NCBI GenBank assembly: GCA_002841495.1
Contig: PGZV01000008.1
Location: 1-50,522 of the forward strand
Source of the DNA: Firmicutes bacterium HGW-Firmicutes-2
GTDB lineage: Bacteria; Bacillota; Clostridia; Lachnospirales; Vallitaleaceae
Reading direction: 5' to 3'
DNA: 50,522 nt
The first letter of the stretch is position 1; every line of letters starts with the position of its first letter. Under the pieces are notes generated by a model. The model was not told the DNA's origin, did not search any database, and saw only the letters and a program-made list of their open reading frames with translations. A program made the position numbers and the translations under genes. Below are positions 33,013 to 41,368 of the stretch, one piece after another.

Positions 33013-33858
33013 ATGAAGATTAAAAAACGCAATGTATTGATATTAATAATATTAATTATTAGCATTAATATAGTCAGTATCATAGTTATGCCAAGAATTA
33101 GATTTAATATAAATCAGAATAATAATAAAAGCTTTATTGAAAAGGTCAGAGAGGATGCCCTTTCTTCTAGTGTCATGATTATCCAAGAAAACTATAGACA
33201 ATCAGAAAATGTAAGTACTAACTCAATTTCAGCTGGAGCCAGTGGTGCTATTTTTAAGAAAGAGGGTAATAAATACTTTGCTCTAACGGCTTATCATGTT
33301 ATTGAAAATAGAGAAAATGCAGATCGTACAAATATTATAATCATGGGATATGATGATTTATCTTTCAAAGATTATCTAAACAATGATGGAAAATATCAAG
33401 GGATATCTAATTATTATCAGCAGTTTCCTAAAGGGATCATTGAGTATGCAGATGAAAAATATGATTTGGCTGTTATTAGTTTTTACTCTGAAGAAGATTA
33501 CAAAGTACTTTCGATTTCAGATAAATCACCGGAATATGGAGATATAGTAGCAAATATTAGTAATCCACACGGGAAAAGAAATGTTATTACTGCAGGCAAA
33601 GTAGTCAGTAGAACCCCCAACCCTTTTGGTGATGAAGACGGAAAAATGCAGCACCCAGTTATTAAGCATACCGCTTTAATATCGGAGGGTAGTAGCGGAA
33701 GTGCTCTTATGAATAAAGACTTAGAAATTGTTGGCATTAATTTAGGTGGAAACCAAAACTTGTTTCGACAGCACATTTCTGGAATGGCTATGCCGATGGA
33801 CAAGATTGTGGATTTCTTAAATGAATGGGATTATGGAGGAGAAGATGAGAATTCATGA
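33013..33858 (+). CDS. Membrane-anchored trypsin-like serine protease
   Basis: 281 aa. An N-terminal signal anchor (residues about 7-27, VLILIILIISINIVSIIVMP) has no cleavage motif. The S1 protease domain shows the triad H95 (LTAYHVIE), D151 (YDLAVI) and S228 (EGSSGSAL), with an SGAIF strand before the His and GIN after the Ser. There is no PDZ domain, so it is not a full HtrA. It should act outside the membrane. A TATAAT at 32985-32990 may be the -10 box. Its last 14 bases overlap the VanZ gene. Confidence 0.9.
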   Translation: MKIKKRNVLILIILIISINIVSIIVMPRIRFNINQNNNKSFIEKVREDALSSSVMIIQENYRQSENVSTNSISAGASGAIFKKEGNKYFALTAYHVIENRENADRTNIIIMGYDDLSFKDYLNNDGKYQGISNYYQQFPKGIIEYADEKYDLAVISFYSEEDYKVLSISDKSPEYGDIVANISNPHGKRNVITAGKVVSRTPNPFGDEDGKMQHPVIKHTALISEGSSGSALMNKDLEIVGINLGGNQNLFRQHISGMAMPMDKIVDFLNEWDYGGEDENS

Positions 33859-35245
33859 ATTACTGCATTTTTTTAAAACATACTTTCTATTTGGAGTTAT
33901 GGGATTAATATTATTAGCGTTGCTAGGCGCTTTTGGATATTATATTCTATATAAAAGGATATTAAAAGGTAACAAAAAGTTTTCTAAGAAACAAGTAATC
34001 TTTGGAGGTCTATTTATTGCATATGTTCTTATGGTTTTTGGGGTGACGTTTCTAAGCAGAGGTGCTCATTTTCAGGGAAGTATGAACACTCATTTTTTAA
34101 GCTCCTATAGAGAAGCATGGAATAGCTTTAACCTTCGTAGCTGGCAATTTATAATTCTTAACATATTTATGTTTGTACCCTTTGGATTTCTCTTGCCATT
34201 GTTACAGGAGAGATTTCATAAAATATACAACACCTTGATTGCGGCTTTGCTATTTACAATATTTATAGAATTGATTCAATTAAAAACAGGAGTAGGGATT
34301 TTTGAACTAGATGATATTTTCAACAATGTTTTAGGTGCTTTAATAGGACACGGTATCATAATGAGCTTACTATCCATTATTAAATCAAGTAAGAGAAAAG
34401 GCTTGAAAGTAATCGGTTTTTTATCACCATTGATTATGACACTCGTCGTTTTTATAAGCATATTTACTTACTATGAAAATAAAGAATTGGGAAATATCCC
34501 TCAAGCATATATTTATAAAATAAGCTTGAAAAATACAAATGTAGAATTAAATGCTTCACTAAAGGATAACAAGGATTTAGTACAGATATACAAAGCGCCT
34601 GTATATACAAAAGAGGAATCTACTCTATGGGTAAGTGCGTTCTTTAAAAGTCAGGGTATTGATGCATCAAATATAGAAATAGATGCCTATAGTGACAATT
34701 CGCTATTTTGGAGAAGAGGAGAACCTACTTATAGCATAAGGTTCGACTATGTAGGTGGGACTTATAGATTTACTGACTTTTCTAGTTTTGATGAAAAAAT
34801 AGAACCTATGAATATTGAAGAAAATGTACTTATAGACACTTTAGGTGATTTTGGGATAAAAATTCCAAAAGAAGCTGAGTTAATTACTCAAAATAAGGGC
34901 AGTTATCAATGGGAAGTTGACAAACTCATTGAGGGAGATACCCTTTTAGATGGTGCCATAACTTGTACCTATTTTAATGATCATACAATAAAAGAATTAA
35001 ATAATAATTTGATCACATATACAAGAGTAAAAGAAGTGTCAATAATAAGTGAGAAAGAAGCCTTTGAAGCTTTAGTTTCTGGCAAATTTCGCTATTATGA
35101 TGACAAGGATATAGAGAATATAACAATAAGAGATATAAGTCTTGAATATATATTGGATACAAAAGGATTCTATCAACCGGCATATTCTTTTGCATCAATG
35201 ATAGATGGTAATGACTATTCAATAATTGTACCAGCAATAAAATAA
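33845..35245 (+). CDS. VanZ-like membrane protein with long extracytoplasmic tail
   Basis: ATG 33845 follows GGAGGA, giving 466 aa. The first about 210 residues hold five membrane spans with the VanZ signature (NIFMFVPFGFLLPLL, then FIELIQLKTGVGIFELDDIFNNVLGALIGH). The remaining about 250 residues are a soluble domain (NIPQAYIYKISLKNTNVELN onward), probably outside the cell. It overlaps the protease by 14 bases, so the two are translationally coupled and may cooperate at the envelope. VanZ proteins are linked to glycopeptide tolerance, but function here is not established. Confidence 0.85.
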   Translation: MRIHELLHFFKTYFLFGVMGLILLALLGAFGYYILYKRILKGNKKFSKKQVIFGGLFIAYVLMVFGVTFLSRGAHFQGSMNTHFLSSYREAWNSFNLRSWQFIILNIFMFVPFGFLLPLLQERFHKIYNTLIAALLFTIFIELIQLKTGVGIFELDDIFNNVLGALIGHGIIMSLLSIIKSSKRKGLKVIGFLSPLIMTLVVFISIFTYYENKELGNIPQAYIYKISLKNTNVELNASLKDNKDLVQIYKAPVYTKEESTLWVSAFFKSQGIDASNIEIDAYSDNSLFWRRGEPTYSIRFDYVGGTYRFTDFSSFDEKIEPMNIEENVLIDTLGDFGIKIPKEAELITQNKGSYQWEVDKLIEGDTLLDGAITCTYFNDHTIKELNNNLITYTRVKEVSIISEKEAFEALVSGKFRYYDDKDIENITIRDISLEYILDTKGFYQPAYSFASMIDGNDYSIIVPAIK

Positions 35246-35336
35246 TCTGTGGGGCAATTAGATTATTGAATCAAAAGGGGTGCAACTCTTAATGGAGATG
35301 GAATTGATGTATGAGTTTATTCCTAATATATTTTTT

Positions 35337-35368
35337 AAATCTCAAGGATGACTTCAACTTTGAGATTT
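35337..35368 (+). terminator. Terminator-like hairpin
   Basis: AAATCTCAA (35337-35345) pairs with TTGAGATTT (35360-35368), followed by AAATATTTTATT. It separates the VanZ gene from the sigma-factor operon. The U tract is imperfect. Confidence 0.6.
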
Positions 35369-35426
35369 AAATATTTTATTGTAAGATTATTAAATTCTGT
35401 GCGTCTTATATATAGGAGGTGAAAAA

Positions 35427-35924
35427 GTGACGGAGCTTGAGGAGATTTATAATAACTATTTTAAGGATGTTTATTTTTTCATTTATAGTCTATCTAAAGA
35501 TAAGCATATAGCAGAAGATTTGACATCTGAAACATTTGTAAAAGCGATAAAGTCCATTGAAAGCTTTAAAGGAAATTGTGATATAAAAGTCTGGCTATTT
35601 CAAATAGCCAAAAATTCATATTACTCATATATAAGAAAACATAAGAATTTGATCGAGCTAGACTCAGTTCCTGAAATAAAAGATGATTTTGATATAGAAA
35701 AATCGGTGCTTTCGTCTGATGAGTCGATGAAAATTCATGAAATTCTCCATAACCTATCTGAGCCATATAAGGAAGTATTTTCTCTACGAATTTTTGGAGA
35801 GTTGAGTTTTAGAAAGATTGGCAGTTTGTTTGGTAAAACTGATAATTGGGCTTGTGTTACTTTTCATAGAGCTAATAATAGAATCAGAGAAGAAATGAGG
35901 AATGATGATGAAAGTCACATGTAA
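35427..35924 (+). CDS. ECF-type sigma factor
   Basis: 165 aa from GTG 35427, after GGAGGTG. Region 2 (YFKDVYFFIYSLSKDKHIAEDLTSETFVKAIKSIESFKG, then VWLFQIAKNSYYSYIRK) and region 4 (LSEPYKEVFSLRIFGELSFRKIGSLFGKTDNWACVTFHRANNRI) are both present, with no region 3, as in ECF sigmas. The next gene is an anti-sigma with a zinc-finger start, overlapping by 17 bases. It probably answers an envelope signal. Confidence 0.93.
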   Translation: MTELEEIYNNYFKDVYFFIYSLSKDKHIAEDLTSETFVKAIKSIESFKGNCDIKVWLFQIAKNSYYSYIRKHKNLIELDSVPEIKDDFDIEKSVLSSDESMKIHEILHNLSEPYKEVFSLRIFGELSFRKIGSLFGKTDNWACVTFHRANNRIREEMRNDDESHM

Positions 35925-36822
35925 TATTATTAAAGATATATTGCCTCTATATGTAGAAAATATGCTTAGCGATGACTCACGTAGTATGGTTATAGAACAT
36001 ATTGAGGAGTGTCAGGCATGCAAGAATGATCTAAATGAGATGTGTACGTTTAATCAAATGCCAGTAGATAGTGATGCCACCCCTTTAATAAAGATAAAAT
36101 CAACATTACGCAAGAAGAAAATACAGATTGCAATATTCTCAATGATGTTTTCGATTATGCTTATTGTTATAACAATTGCGTTCTTGACCGCGCCAGAATA
36201 TATTCCGTATAGCGAAAGAAGTGTAACAATTAATCAGATTGGAAATGGATTGATTACCGCTCAATTTGAGGATATCGTATCTGGATATGACATTGATAAG
36301 TATCCAACAGAGGATAAAACGGGTTATGTCTATCATATTACAACATGGAATAGTATATGGAATAGAAATATAAGCACAAAAAAAATGATTGCAAATAATA
36401 CAGTTTTAAATGCTAAGGGTGAGAATGTTATTTCTGTATATTATTACCAAACAGATGGAAGTGAAGATGTTTTGATGTTTGGTAAAGATATGAATCCAGG
36501 TGGCGGGATTGTTACATTGCCAAGATTATTTTTAACATATTACGCATTTATTGCCATAGTATTTGCTGCAACTTGTGGATTAATTATGCTTATTTTGTAT
36601 CATAATAAAAAAATACTCAATTTTACATTGAAAGTCTTCTTTTTACCGGTATCCTATTTATTAGGTCATTTGATTATTAAAGGATTTACAACTGCATCCT
36701 ATACTGCGACACGGGATTTTTATGCAATATTATTAGTTATGATTCCCTTATATACAGCTTTTCTAATAGTAGTAAATTTTATTAGACAGTATAAAAATAA
36801 AAATGTGAGGGCCATTAAGTAA
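35908..36822 (+). CDS. Zinc-finger anti-sigma factor, membrane-bound
   Basis: Three ATGs lie in a row; 35908 has the best spacing to GAGG, giving 304 aa. The N-terminus is a zf-HC2 anti-sigma domain (KVTCNIIKDILPLYVENMLSDDSR, then VIEHIEECQACKNDL: H-x3-C-x2-C). One span at about 72-95 (AIFSMMFSIMLIVITIAF) is followed by an outside domain, then three more spans from about residue 205. The overlap with the sigma gene is typical of a sigma/anti-sigma pair. Confidence 0.88.
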   Translation: MKVTCNIIKDILPLYVENMLSDDSRSMVIEHIEECQACKNDLNEMCTFNQMPVDSDATPLIKIKSTLRKKKIQIAIFSMMFSIMLIVITIAFLTAPEYIPYSERSVTINQIGNGLITAQFEDIVSGYDIDKYPTEDKTGYVYHITTWNSIWNRNISTKKMIANNTVLNAKGENVISVYYYQTDGSEDVLMFGKDMNPGGGIVTLPRLFLTYYAFIAIVFAATCGLIMLILYHNKKILNFTLKVFFLPVSYLLGHLIIKGFTTASYTATRDFYAILLVMIPLYTAFLIVVNFIRQYKNKNVRAIK

Positions 36823-36917
36823 GATCCATTTTAGGATAGGTATAAAAATAACGCTGTGACGGACCGTCAATCAAGAGACTTACTATCCCACTGCTTATAA
36901 AAGGGAGGATTATAAAC

Positions 36918-37154
36918 GTGTTAAATTATAAAAAGCTAGTATTTTGGGTTGTTATTGTGACACTGATCGCTGTGTTAGCAGTAAGTGTAGGGCTTATGAC
37001 AAACCCCATAAATACTACAAAGCTCTCCGATACTAGTGATATTTATGCAACATCTGAAAAATGGGCTGAGGCACTTAAAAATCGTGATGGGAAAGCAAGA
37101 TATGAGATGATGGCACCGGAATCTCTACTATATTTCGTGGTCCTAGAGGTCTAG
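36918..37154 (+). pseudogene. C-terminally truncated membrane-anchored protein
   Basis: 78 aa from GTG 36918 behind GGGAGG. An N-terminal span (FWVVIVTLIAVLAVSVGLM) is followed by TSEKWAEALKNRDGKARYEMMAPES, which looks like the start of a secreted NTF2-like or DUF4878-type domain. Such proteins usually continue another 80-100 residues. Here the frame runs to LLYFVVLEV and stops, so the domain is cut off. No continuation is visible in the next 80 bases. Confidence 0.6.
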
Positions 37155-37173
37155 TTATAAAGACTTGTTGTAT

Positions 37174-37201
37174 TTAACAATGTATAAGCACATACTATAA
37201 T
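37174..37201 (+). promoter_or_regulatory. Sigma-A promoter of the stress-protein leader
   Basis: TTAACA (37174-37179), a 16-base spacer and TATAAT (37196-37201). Transcription would start near 37208, just ahead of the structured leader. It lies in a 331-base gap that otherwise holds only the leader RNA and a plain AT-rich stretch (37317-37485). Confidence 0.7.
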
Positions 37202-37243
37202 AGTAGTAAAGAAGTAAGTAAAGCATAATTGGATACTAAGACT

Positions 37244-37316
37244 GTATGACCTGATTTTGGACGCTTTGGTCATATGAGAGTCAATAGCGTAACCGGCCTT
37301 TTGGGGCCGGTTTTTT
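37244..37316 (+). ncRNA. Hairpin-pseudoknot-terminator leader RNA, copy 1
   Basis: Stem TATGACC (37245-37251) pairs with GGTCATA (37268-37274). The loop word ACGCT (37261-37265) pairs with AGCGT (37286-37290), making a pseudoknot. A rho-independent terminator follows at once (AACCGGCC 37291-37298 with GGCCGGTT 37305-37312, then Ts). The words TGGACGCT and CAATAGCGTAACCGG are shared exactly with the catalase leader (minus strand, 40677-40719) while the stems differ in sequence, so the fold is conserved. It is a strong candidate cis-regulator of the stress gene 170 bases downstream; the ligand is unknown. Confidence 0.75.
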
Positions 37317-37485
37317 GTTTTGGAGGCGATGCATTAATAGAACATCATTCATTTTGTAACAAAAGAAAGTGAAATCAAATCAAACCAAACTAAAATAAGC
37401 ATGTTAGTGAAGCTGTTAATTCAATTAAACCGAATAAGTACCAGATAAGATGGTTCTTTATTCATGGTCAAAAAAGGAGAAAATT

Positions 37486-38244
37486 ATGGAAAATAAATTT
37501 GATAATTACACTGACAAGAATGTTGATACAATGGGCAAACGTAATGTTGATGGTAACACAGTCGACTATGAAGTAGAAGAAGGTACGACAGGTATGGAAA
37601 GAAGACATACGGACAATACGGATAATAAATTTGAAAATTATACAGACAGTAATATTGATACAATGGGTAATCGCAATGACAATACCTATGATGTAGAAGA
37701 AGGCACAACAGGTAGGGAAAGAAGAGATTTAGACAAGGTCTTGGTCGGAGTTTTTGAAACGGAAAATGAAGCTATAAGCGTTATTGGACGATTAAAAGAA
37801 ATCGGCTACAGAGAAGATGAAATGACTGTATTAGCAAAAGACAAAGCTAAGATGGACCGTATTGACGATGAAACAAATGTAGACACCGATGCACCAGGTG
37901 ATGGAAGTGGAGTGGGTACAGGAGCTGCAATCGGAGGCGCATTAGGCGGAGTGGCTGCATTATTACCGGCACTGGGTCTTCTCGCAATCCCTGGAGTAGG
38001 TCCGGTATTGGCTGCAGGACCGATTGTGGGTATACTAGGCGGTATCGTAGCAGGTGGTGTAGCTGGTGGCCTTGTAGGCGCATTAGTAGATATGGGCGTC
38101 AGGAAAGAAGACGCTAAGGAATATGAACTTCAGTTAGATCAAGGCAAGATAATCATTCTTGTTGAAAACAGAGATAACTTGAGTGATGATGTTTATACAG
38201 CCTATAATCAGTACAATAGCACAATTGATAGTAGAATCAGATAA
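37486..38244 (+). CDS. General stress protein 17M-like, glycine-zipper protein
   Basis: 252 aa from ATG 37486 after AAAAGGAG. Residues 1-80 hold two copies of a charged repeat (NKFDNYTDKNVDTMG ... EEGTTGMERR, then NKFENYTDSNIDTMG ... EEGTTGRERR). A GSP17M/YflT domain follows (DKVLVGVFETENEAISVIGRLKEIGYREDEMTVLAKD). A glycine/alanine-rich double hydrophobic segment (about 150-205, GTGAAIGGALGGVAALLP and GILGGIVAGGVAGGLVGALV) and a final alpha/beta part come last. Such proteins are general-stress proteins that touch the membrane. The leader RNA shared with catalase supports a stress role. Confidence 0.85.
   Translation: MENKFDNYTDKNVDTMGKRNVDGNTVDYEVEEGTTGMERRHTDNTDNKFENYTDSNIDTMGNRNDNTYDVEEGTTGRERRDLDKVLVGVFETENEAISVIGRLKEIGYREDEMTVLAKDKAKMDRIDDETNVDTDAPGDGSGVGTGAAIGGALGGVAALLPALGLLAIPGVGPVLAAGPIVGILGGIVAGGVAGGLVGALVDMGVRKEDAKEYELQLDQGKIIILVENRDNLSDDVYTAYNQYNSTIDSRIR
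37492..37730 (+). repeat. Two tandem repeats coding for the stress-protein N-terminus
   Basis: Units begin at about 37492 and 37624 with AATAAATTTGA and end GAAAGAAGA. They share most bases but differ by a short internal deletion, and encode the duplicated NKF-NYTD module. This is an in-frame duplication inside the gene. Confidence 0.8.
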
Positions 38245-38291
38245 CAATCATTTGTGTAGGTGGGTAAAACTTTATCCATAATAAATCTAAT

Positions 38292-38329
38292 ATTTAGGAA
38301 TATCAGCTGCAAAGCGGGTGTTCCTAAAT
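38292..38329 (+). terminator. Hairpin after the stress protein
   Basis: ATTTAGGAA (38292-38300) pairs with TTCCTAAAT (38321-38329), 48 bases after the stop. It has no T run, so it may serve as a 3' stabiliser or a weak terminator. Confidence 0.5.
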
Positions 38330-38395
38330 TAGTATCAACCATTAAAAAGAATGCATTTATAAAAAAGATTATGGACATAAATTAAACAAAAATTT

Positions 38396-38458
38396 AAAGG
38401 TTTCCTAACATTGGATTATACTCACATATGCGTGAGCGTCCAATGTCAGGAAACCTTT
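38396..38458. terminator. Large bidirectional terminator between stress protein and catalase
   Basis: AAAGGTTTCCT (38396-38406) pairs with AGGAAACCTTT (38448-38458). ACATTGGA and TCCAATGT extend it after a small bulge, and CTCAC/GTGAG cap it. It lies between two convergent genes; on the minus strand it runs into TTTAAATTTTTG. It should end catalase transcription. Confidence 0.8.
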
Positions 38459-38511
38459 GTTTATCTATATGAAAGGAGAGAGTAGCTGGATTAACAGTGG
38501 ATTAATGCTGT

Positions 38512-40623
38512 TTAAGCCAGAGTTCTAACGAACTTTTCTCTATCCCATTGTCGGATCTTTGCTGCAGCAATGAAAGTATCTATGTCATCGGCCTCCACAA
38601 CACCCGCGTCTTTTCCAACTTTTGCAAGTTTCAAAAGTTCCTGTCCCCCTTTGTCAACTGCAATTGCTTTAAGATGACCAAAAGCGTCACGCACAAAATC
38701 GATGGCGGCACTTTCTTTCGACAATGCTTTTACACCTTCGCTGGAGAGGATGACAGCCACAGCATCAAATAGGACGGAAGGTGAACCAGCTAATTGTCCG
38801 TCGCTTTTTAGTATTGAGCTATCAGCAAGCCTAATACCGCCAATCTTAGGAGCGATAATCTTTACGGTAGCGCCTGCTTTGGTTGCGGCATCTTTAATCT
38901 TCTTGATGATCATACCGTCTGAACCATCTGCAATAAGAATACCAACCGCACGTCCTTTGAGTGTGTCTTTCATCTTACCAATAATCTGCACAGCAGGTGA
39001 AGGATCCAATTGCTGCACGGGTGCAGCTGCTTCCGGTTTATCCGGCATTTGTTCAAGAGCAAGACCGGCCGCAACCCGTTTGGCTAGGTCTTCTTCAATG
39101 TGTCTTAAATGACCGACCATTGCCTTATGGATATGCACATGTTCGACCTTTGAAAGTTCAAATACGAGTGCTGAGGCGATGTGTGCTTGCTCATAGGCAG
39201 TTTGGCTGAGATAAAACTGTCGTGCTTGGCTGTAGTGGTCAGCAAAACTCTCAGCACGAATGCGGCCTTTATCTCCTGTCTCAGTAACCACTGCACTATG
39301 AAAGCCGGCAGGGGTTTCTCTTGGAGAGGTTTCGGATAATGAATTAGGTTCATAGGCAACTCGACCCACGGGTTGCTCCATTTGCATTTGTCCGTCCCGT
39401 TGGTGATTGTTGAATGGGCACTTAGGTGCGTTGATTGGAATTTGATGAAAATTAGGTGTACCTAAGCGCAGTAGCTGCGTGTCGTGATAGGACAGTAAGC
39501 GCCCTTGTAACAATGGGTCATTGGAGAAATCAATCCCAGGTACGATATGAGAAGGGCAATAAGCAACTTGCTCTGTTTCAGCGAAGAAATTATTAGGCCA
39601 TCGATCCAGAACCATTCTACCAATTACTTTCAAAGGCACTAACTCTTCTGGAATGAGTTTGGTTGGATCCAGATGATCAAATGGAAATTGGTCTGCTTCT
39701 TCTTGGGTGAACAGTTGAACAGCGAATTCCCACTCTGGGAAATTACCTGACTCGATAGCTTCAAACATATCTCGGCGGTGGTAGTCTGGATCAGCTCCGG
39801 ATATTTTGACAGTCTCATCCCAAATTGTGGACTGTAAGCCAAGCTTCGGACGCCAGTGGAACTTCACGAAAGTAGACTTGCCGGATTCATTAATTAACCT
39901 GTAACTATGCACACCAAATCCTTCAATCATCCTTAATGAACGTGGTATTGTGCGGTCAGACATAATCCACATAACCATATGCATGGATTCGGGAGTGAGA
40001 GAAATGTAATCCCAGAAAGTGTCATGAGCTGTGGCAGCCTGTGGGAAACCACGGTCTGGTTCCATTTTTACAGCATGGATAAGATCAGGGAACTTTATGG
40101 CATCTTGTATAAAAAAAACAGGAATATTATTACCAACGAGGTCCCAATTACCTTCTTTGGTATAGAACTTGACAGCGAAGCCACGAACGTCACGTGGGGT
40201 ATCAATTGAACCTGATCCTCCTGTAACAGTGGATAATCTGGTGAATAGCGGTGTTCTCTCACCTACTTCAGTGAGTATTCTGGCAGTGGTATAATCTTTC
40301 AATGAGGACGTCAGTTCGAAAAAACCATGTACACCAGTTCCTCTGGCGTGAACGATACGCTCAGGAATACGTTCGTGATCAAAATGTGTAATTTTATCTC
40401 GTAGTATGAAGTCTTCTAGAAGTGTTGGACCATGAGGATTGGCTCTAAGTGAGTTCTGATTGTCGGATATTGGGACACCTTGATTCGTGGTGAGCGTAGC
40501 ATGTTCACCATCAACAGTTTGATGTAATTCACCAGCCGTAGTCAATTGTGAGTGTGTGTTAGTACTTGATTGTGCTTCAGGTTTACGTTTACTAGATTGA
40601 CTTGTAGATTTTGCTTTACCCAT
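38512..40623 (-). CDS. katE: Large-subunit (clade 2) catalase, KatE/HPII type
   Basis: ATG 40623 follows GGGAGGAAATCA; an upstream ATG has no such site, so I use 703 aa. It converts hydrogen peroxide to water and oxygen. The core has the catalytic His ([16 protein letters not shown]), Asn ([12 protein letters not shown]) and the haem-ligand Tyr region ([15 protein letters not shown]). The C-terminal about 150 residues ([20 protein letters not shown] onward) form the flavodoxin/class-I-amidotransferase-like domain special to clade 2 catalases. The lysine/serine-rich N-terminal tail is normal for the clade. Its leader carries the second copy of the pseudoknot RNA. Confidence 0.96.
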   Translation of the reverse strand: MGKAKSTSQSSKRKPEAQSSTNTHSQLTTAGELHQTVDGEHATLTTNQGVPISDNQNSLRANPHGPTLLEDFILRDKITHFDHERIPERIVHARGTGVHGFFELTSSLKDYTTARILTEVGERTPLFTRLSTVTGGSGSIDTPRDVRGFAVKFYTKEGNWDLVGNNIPVFFIQDAIKFPDLIHAVKMEPDRGFPQAATAHDTFWDYISLTPESMHMVMWIMSDRTIPRSLRMIEGFGVHSYRLINESGKSTFVKFHWRPKLGLQSTIWDETVKISGADPDYHRRDMFEAIESGNFPEWEFAVQLFTQEEADQFPFDHLDPTKLIPEELVPLKVIGRMVLDRWPNNFFAETEQVAYCPSHIVPGIDFSNDPLLQGRLLSYHDTQLLRLGTPNFHQIPINAPKCPFNNHQRDGQMQMEQPVGRVAYEPNSLSETSPRETPAGFHSAVVTETGDKGRIRAESFADHYSQARQFYLSQTAYEQAHIASALVFELSKVEHVHIHKAMVGHLRHIEEDLAKRVAAGLALEQMPDKPEAAAPVQQLDPSPAVQIIGKMKDTLKGRAVGILIADGSDGMIIKKIKDAATKAGATVKIIAPKIGGIRLADSSILKSDGQLAGSPSVLFDAVAVILSSEGVKALSKESAAIDFVRDAFGHLKAIAVDKGGQELLKLAKVGKDAGVVEADDIDTFIAAAKIRQWDREKFVRTLA

Positions 40624-40652
40624 TTTGATTTCCTCCCTATACATACTTTTTG

Positions 40653-40729
40653 ACATAAAAATAACCGATCATATTTGACCGGTTACGCTATTGGCTCATT
40701 CAGAAGCTAGCGTCCACATTTGCTTCTAA
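40653..40729 (-). ncRNA. Hairpin-pseudoknot-terminator leader RNA, copy 2
   Basis: On the minus strand, AGAAGC (plus 40722-40727) pairs with GCTTCT (plus 40702-40707). Loop word ACGCTA (plus 40708-40713) pairs with TAGCGT (plus 40685-40690), giving a 6-bp pseudoknot. The terminator stem AACCGGTC/GATCGGTT (plus 40663-40684) and a T-rich tract follow, 30-40 bases before the catalase start. TGGACGCT and CAATAGCGTAACCGG are identical to copy 1. Stem positions co-vary between copies, which supports a real fold. It probably works as a transcription attenuator for katE. Confidence 0.78.
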
Positions 40730-40755
40730 AGTCATCGCTTTCATTTAGTTTAATC

Positions 40756-40784
40756 AGCATAGCATTAAAAATCTTGGAATGCAA
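40756..40784 (-). promoter_or_regulatory. Sigma-A promoter of katE
   Basis: On the minus strand, TTGCAT (plus 40779-40784), a 17-base spacer and TATGCT (plus 40756-40761). Transcription would begin near 40749, just ahead of the leader RNA. The rest of the gap to csoR (40785-40960) shows nothing I can assign. Confidence 0.65.
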
Positions 40785-40960
40785 ACATTATTTCACAACT
40801 ACGAATGCGGCTTTTGATGCACGATGTAGGTAAGAAGTACTGGTAAGAAAGTTATTAGTCATGTTTATGCCAGCTTACCATTATATGTGATTCTCAGAGT
40901 TAAATCAGAGTTAATATGGAAATCGTATACCGAAGATTAATACCGAATAAAAGTAACGAC

Positions 40961-40990
40961 TTTACATACCCTACTGGGGTATGGTATATT
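40961..40990 (+). promoter_or_regulatory. Copper promoter with CsoR operator in the spacer
   Basis: TTTACA (40961-40966) and TATATT (40985-40990) have an 18-base spacer. CATACCC (40965-40971) and GGGTATG (40977-40983) form an inverted repeat with a G-tract, the typical CsoR box (ATACCCnnnnnGGGTAT). CsoR bound there blocks the promoter; Cu(I) releases it. Confidence 0.85.
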
Positions 40991-41010
40991 TAATTAAAGG
41001 AGGTGCGACT

Positions 41011-41313
41011 ATGGAACAACTGCAAAGCATGAAAAAGATACCAACAGAAAAATCAATAAAAAATCAAAAGTCTGTTATGGACAGACTAAGTAAAATAGAA
41101 GGCCAGGTACGTGGCATAAAAAATATGATTGAACAAGAAGCATATTGCGATGATATTATTAATCAAATAGAGGCTTCACGATCTGCGCTTCATTCTGTTC
41201 AAATAATTCTATTGGAGAGCCATATAAAAAATTGTGTTATAGATCAGATACAACAGGGTGATTCTGATGTTGTAGATGAAATATTAAAAACCATTAAGAA
41301 ACTAACAAAATGA
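41011..41313 (+). CDS. csoR: CsoR copper-sensing repressor
   Basis: ATG 41011 after AAAGGAGGTG gives 100 aa; the longer frame starts inside the promoter. The helical fold has the Cu(I) ligands C46 (AYCDDI), H71 and C75 (ESHIKNC), the CsoR Cys-His-Cys triad. RLSKIEGQVRGIKNMI is the family hallmark. It lies behind its own operator and 55 bases before copA, so it represses both. Confidence 0.94.
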   Translation: MEQLQSMKKIPTEKSIKNQKSVMDRLSKIEGQVRGIKNMIEQEAYCDDIINQIEASRSALHSVQIILLESHIKNCVIDQIQQGDSDVVDEILKTIKKLTK

Positions 41314-41368
41314 CTAGAAACAACTGACAACTATGATATGAACAATATGATTTGAAAGGAGCCTAAAT

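Noticed and set aside
36858-36868. GACGG-A-CCGTC palindrome before the truncated membrane protein
   Set aside because: It is short, a single copy, and not placed against a recognisable promoter, so I did not call it an operator.
37484-38083. Long minus-strand open frames rich in Tyr/Leu/His over the stress-protein gene
   Set aside because: They are shadow frames of the repetitive plus-strand gene with no ribosome sites.
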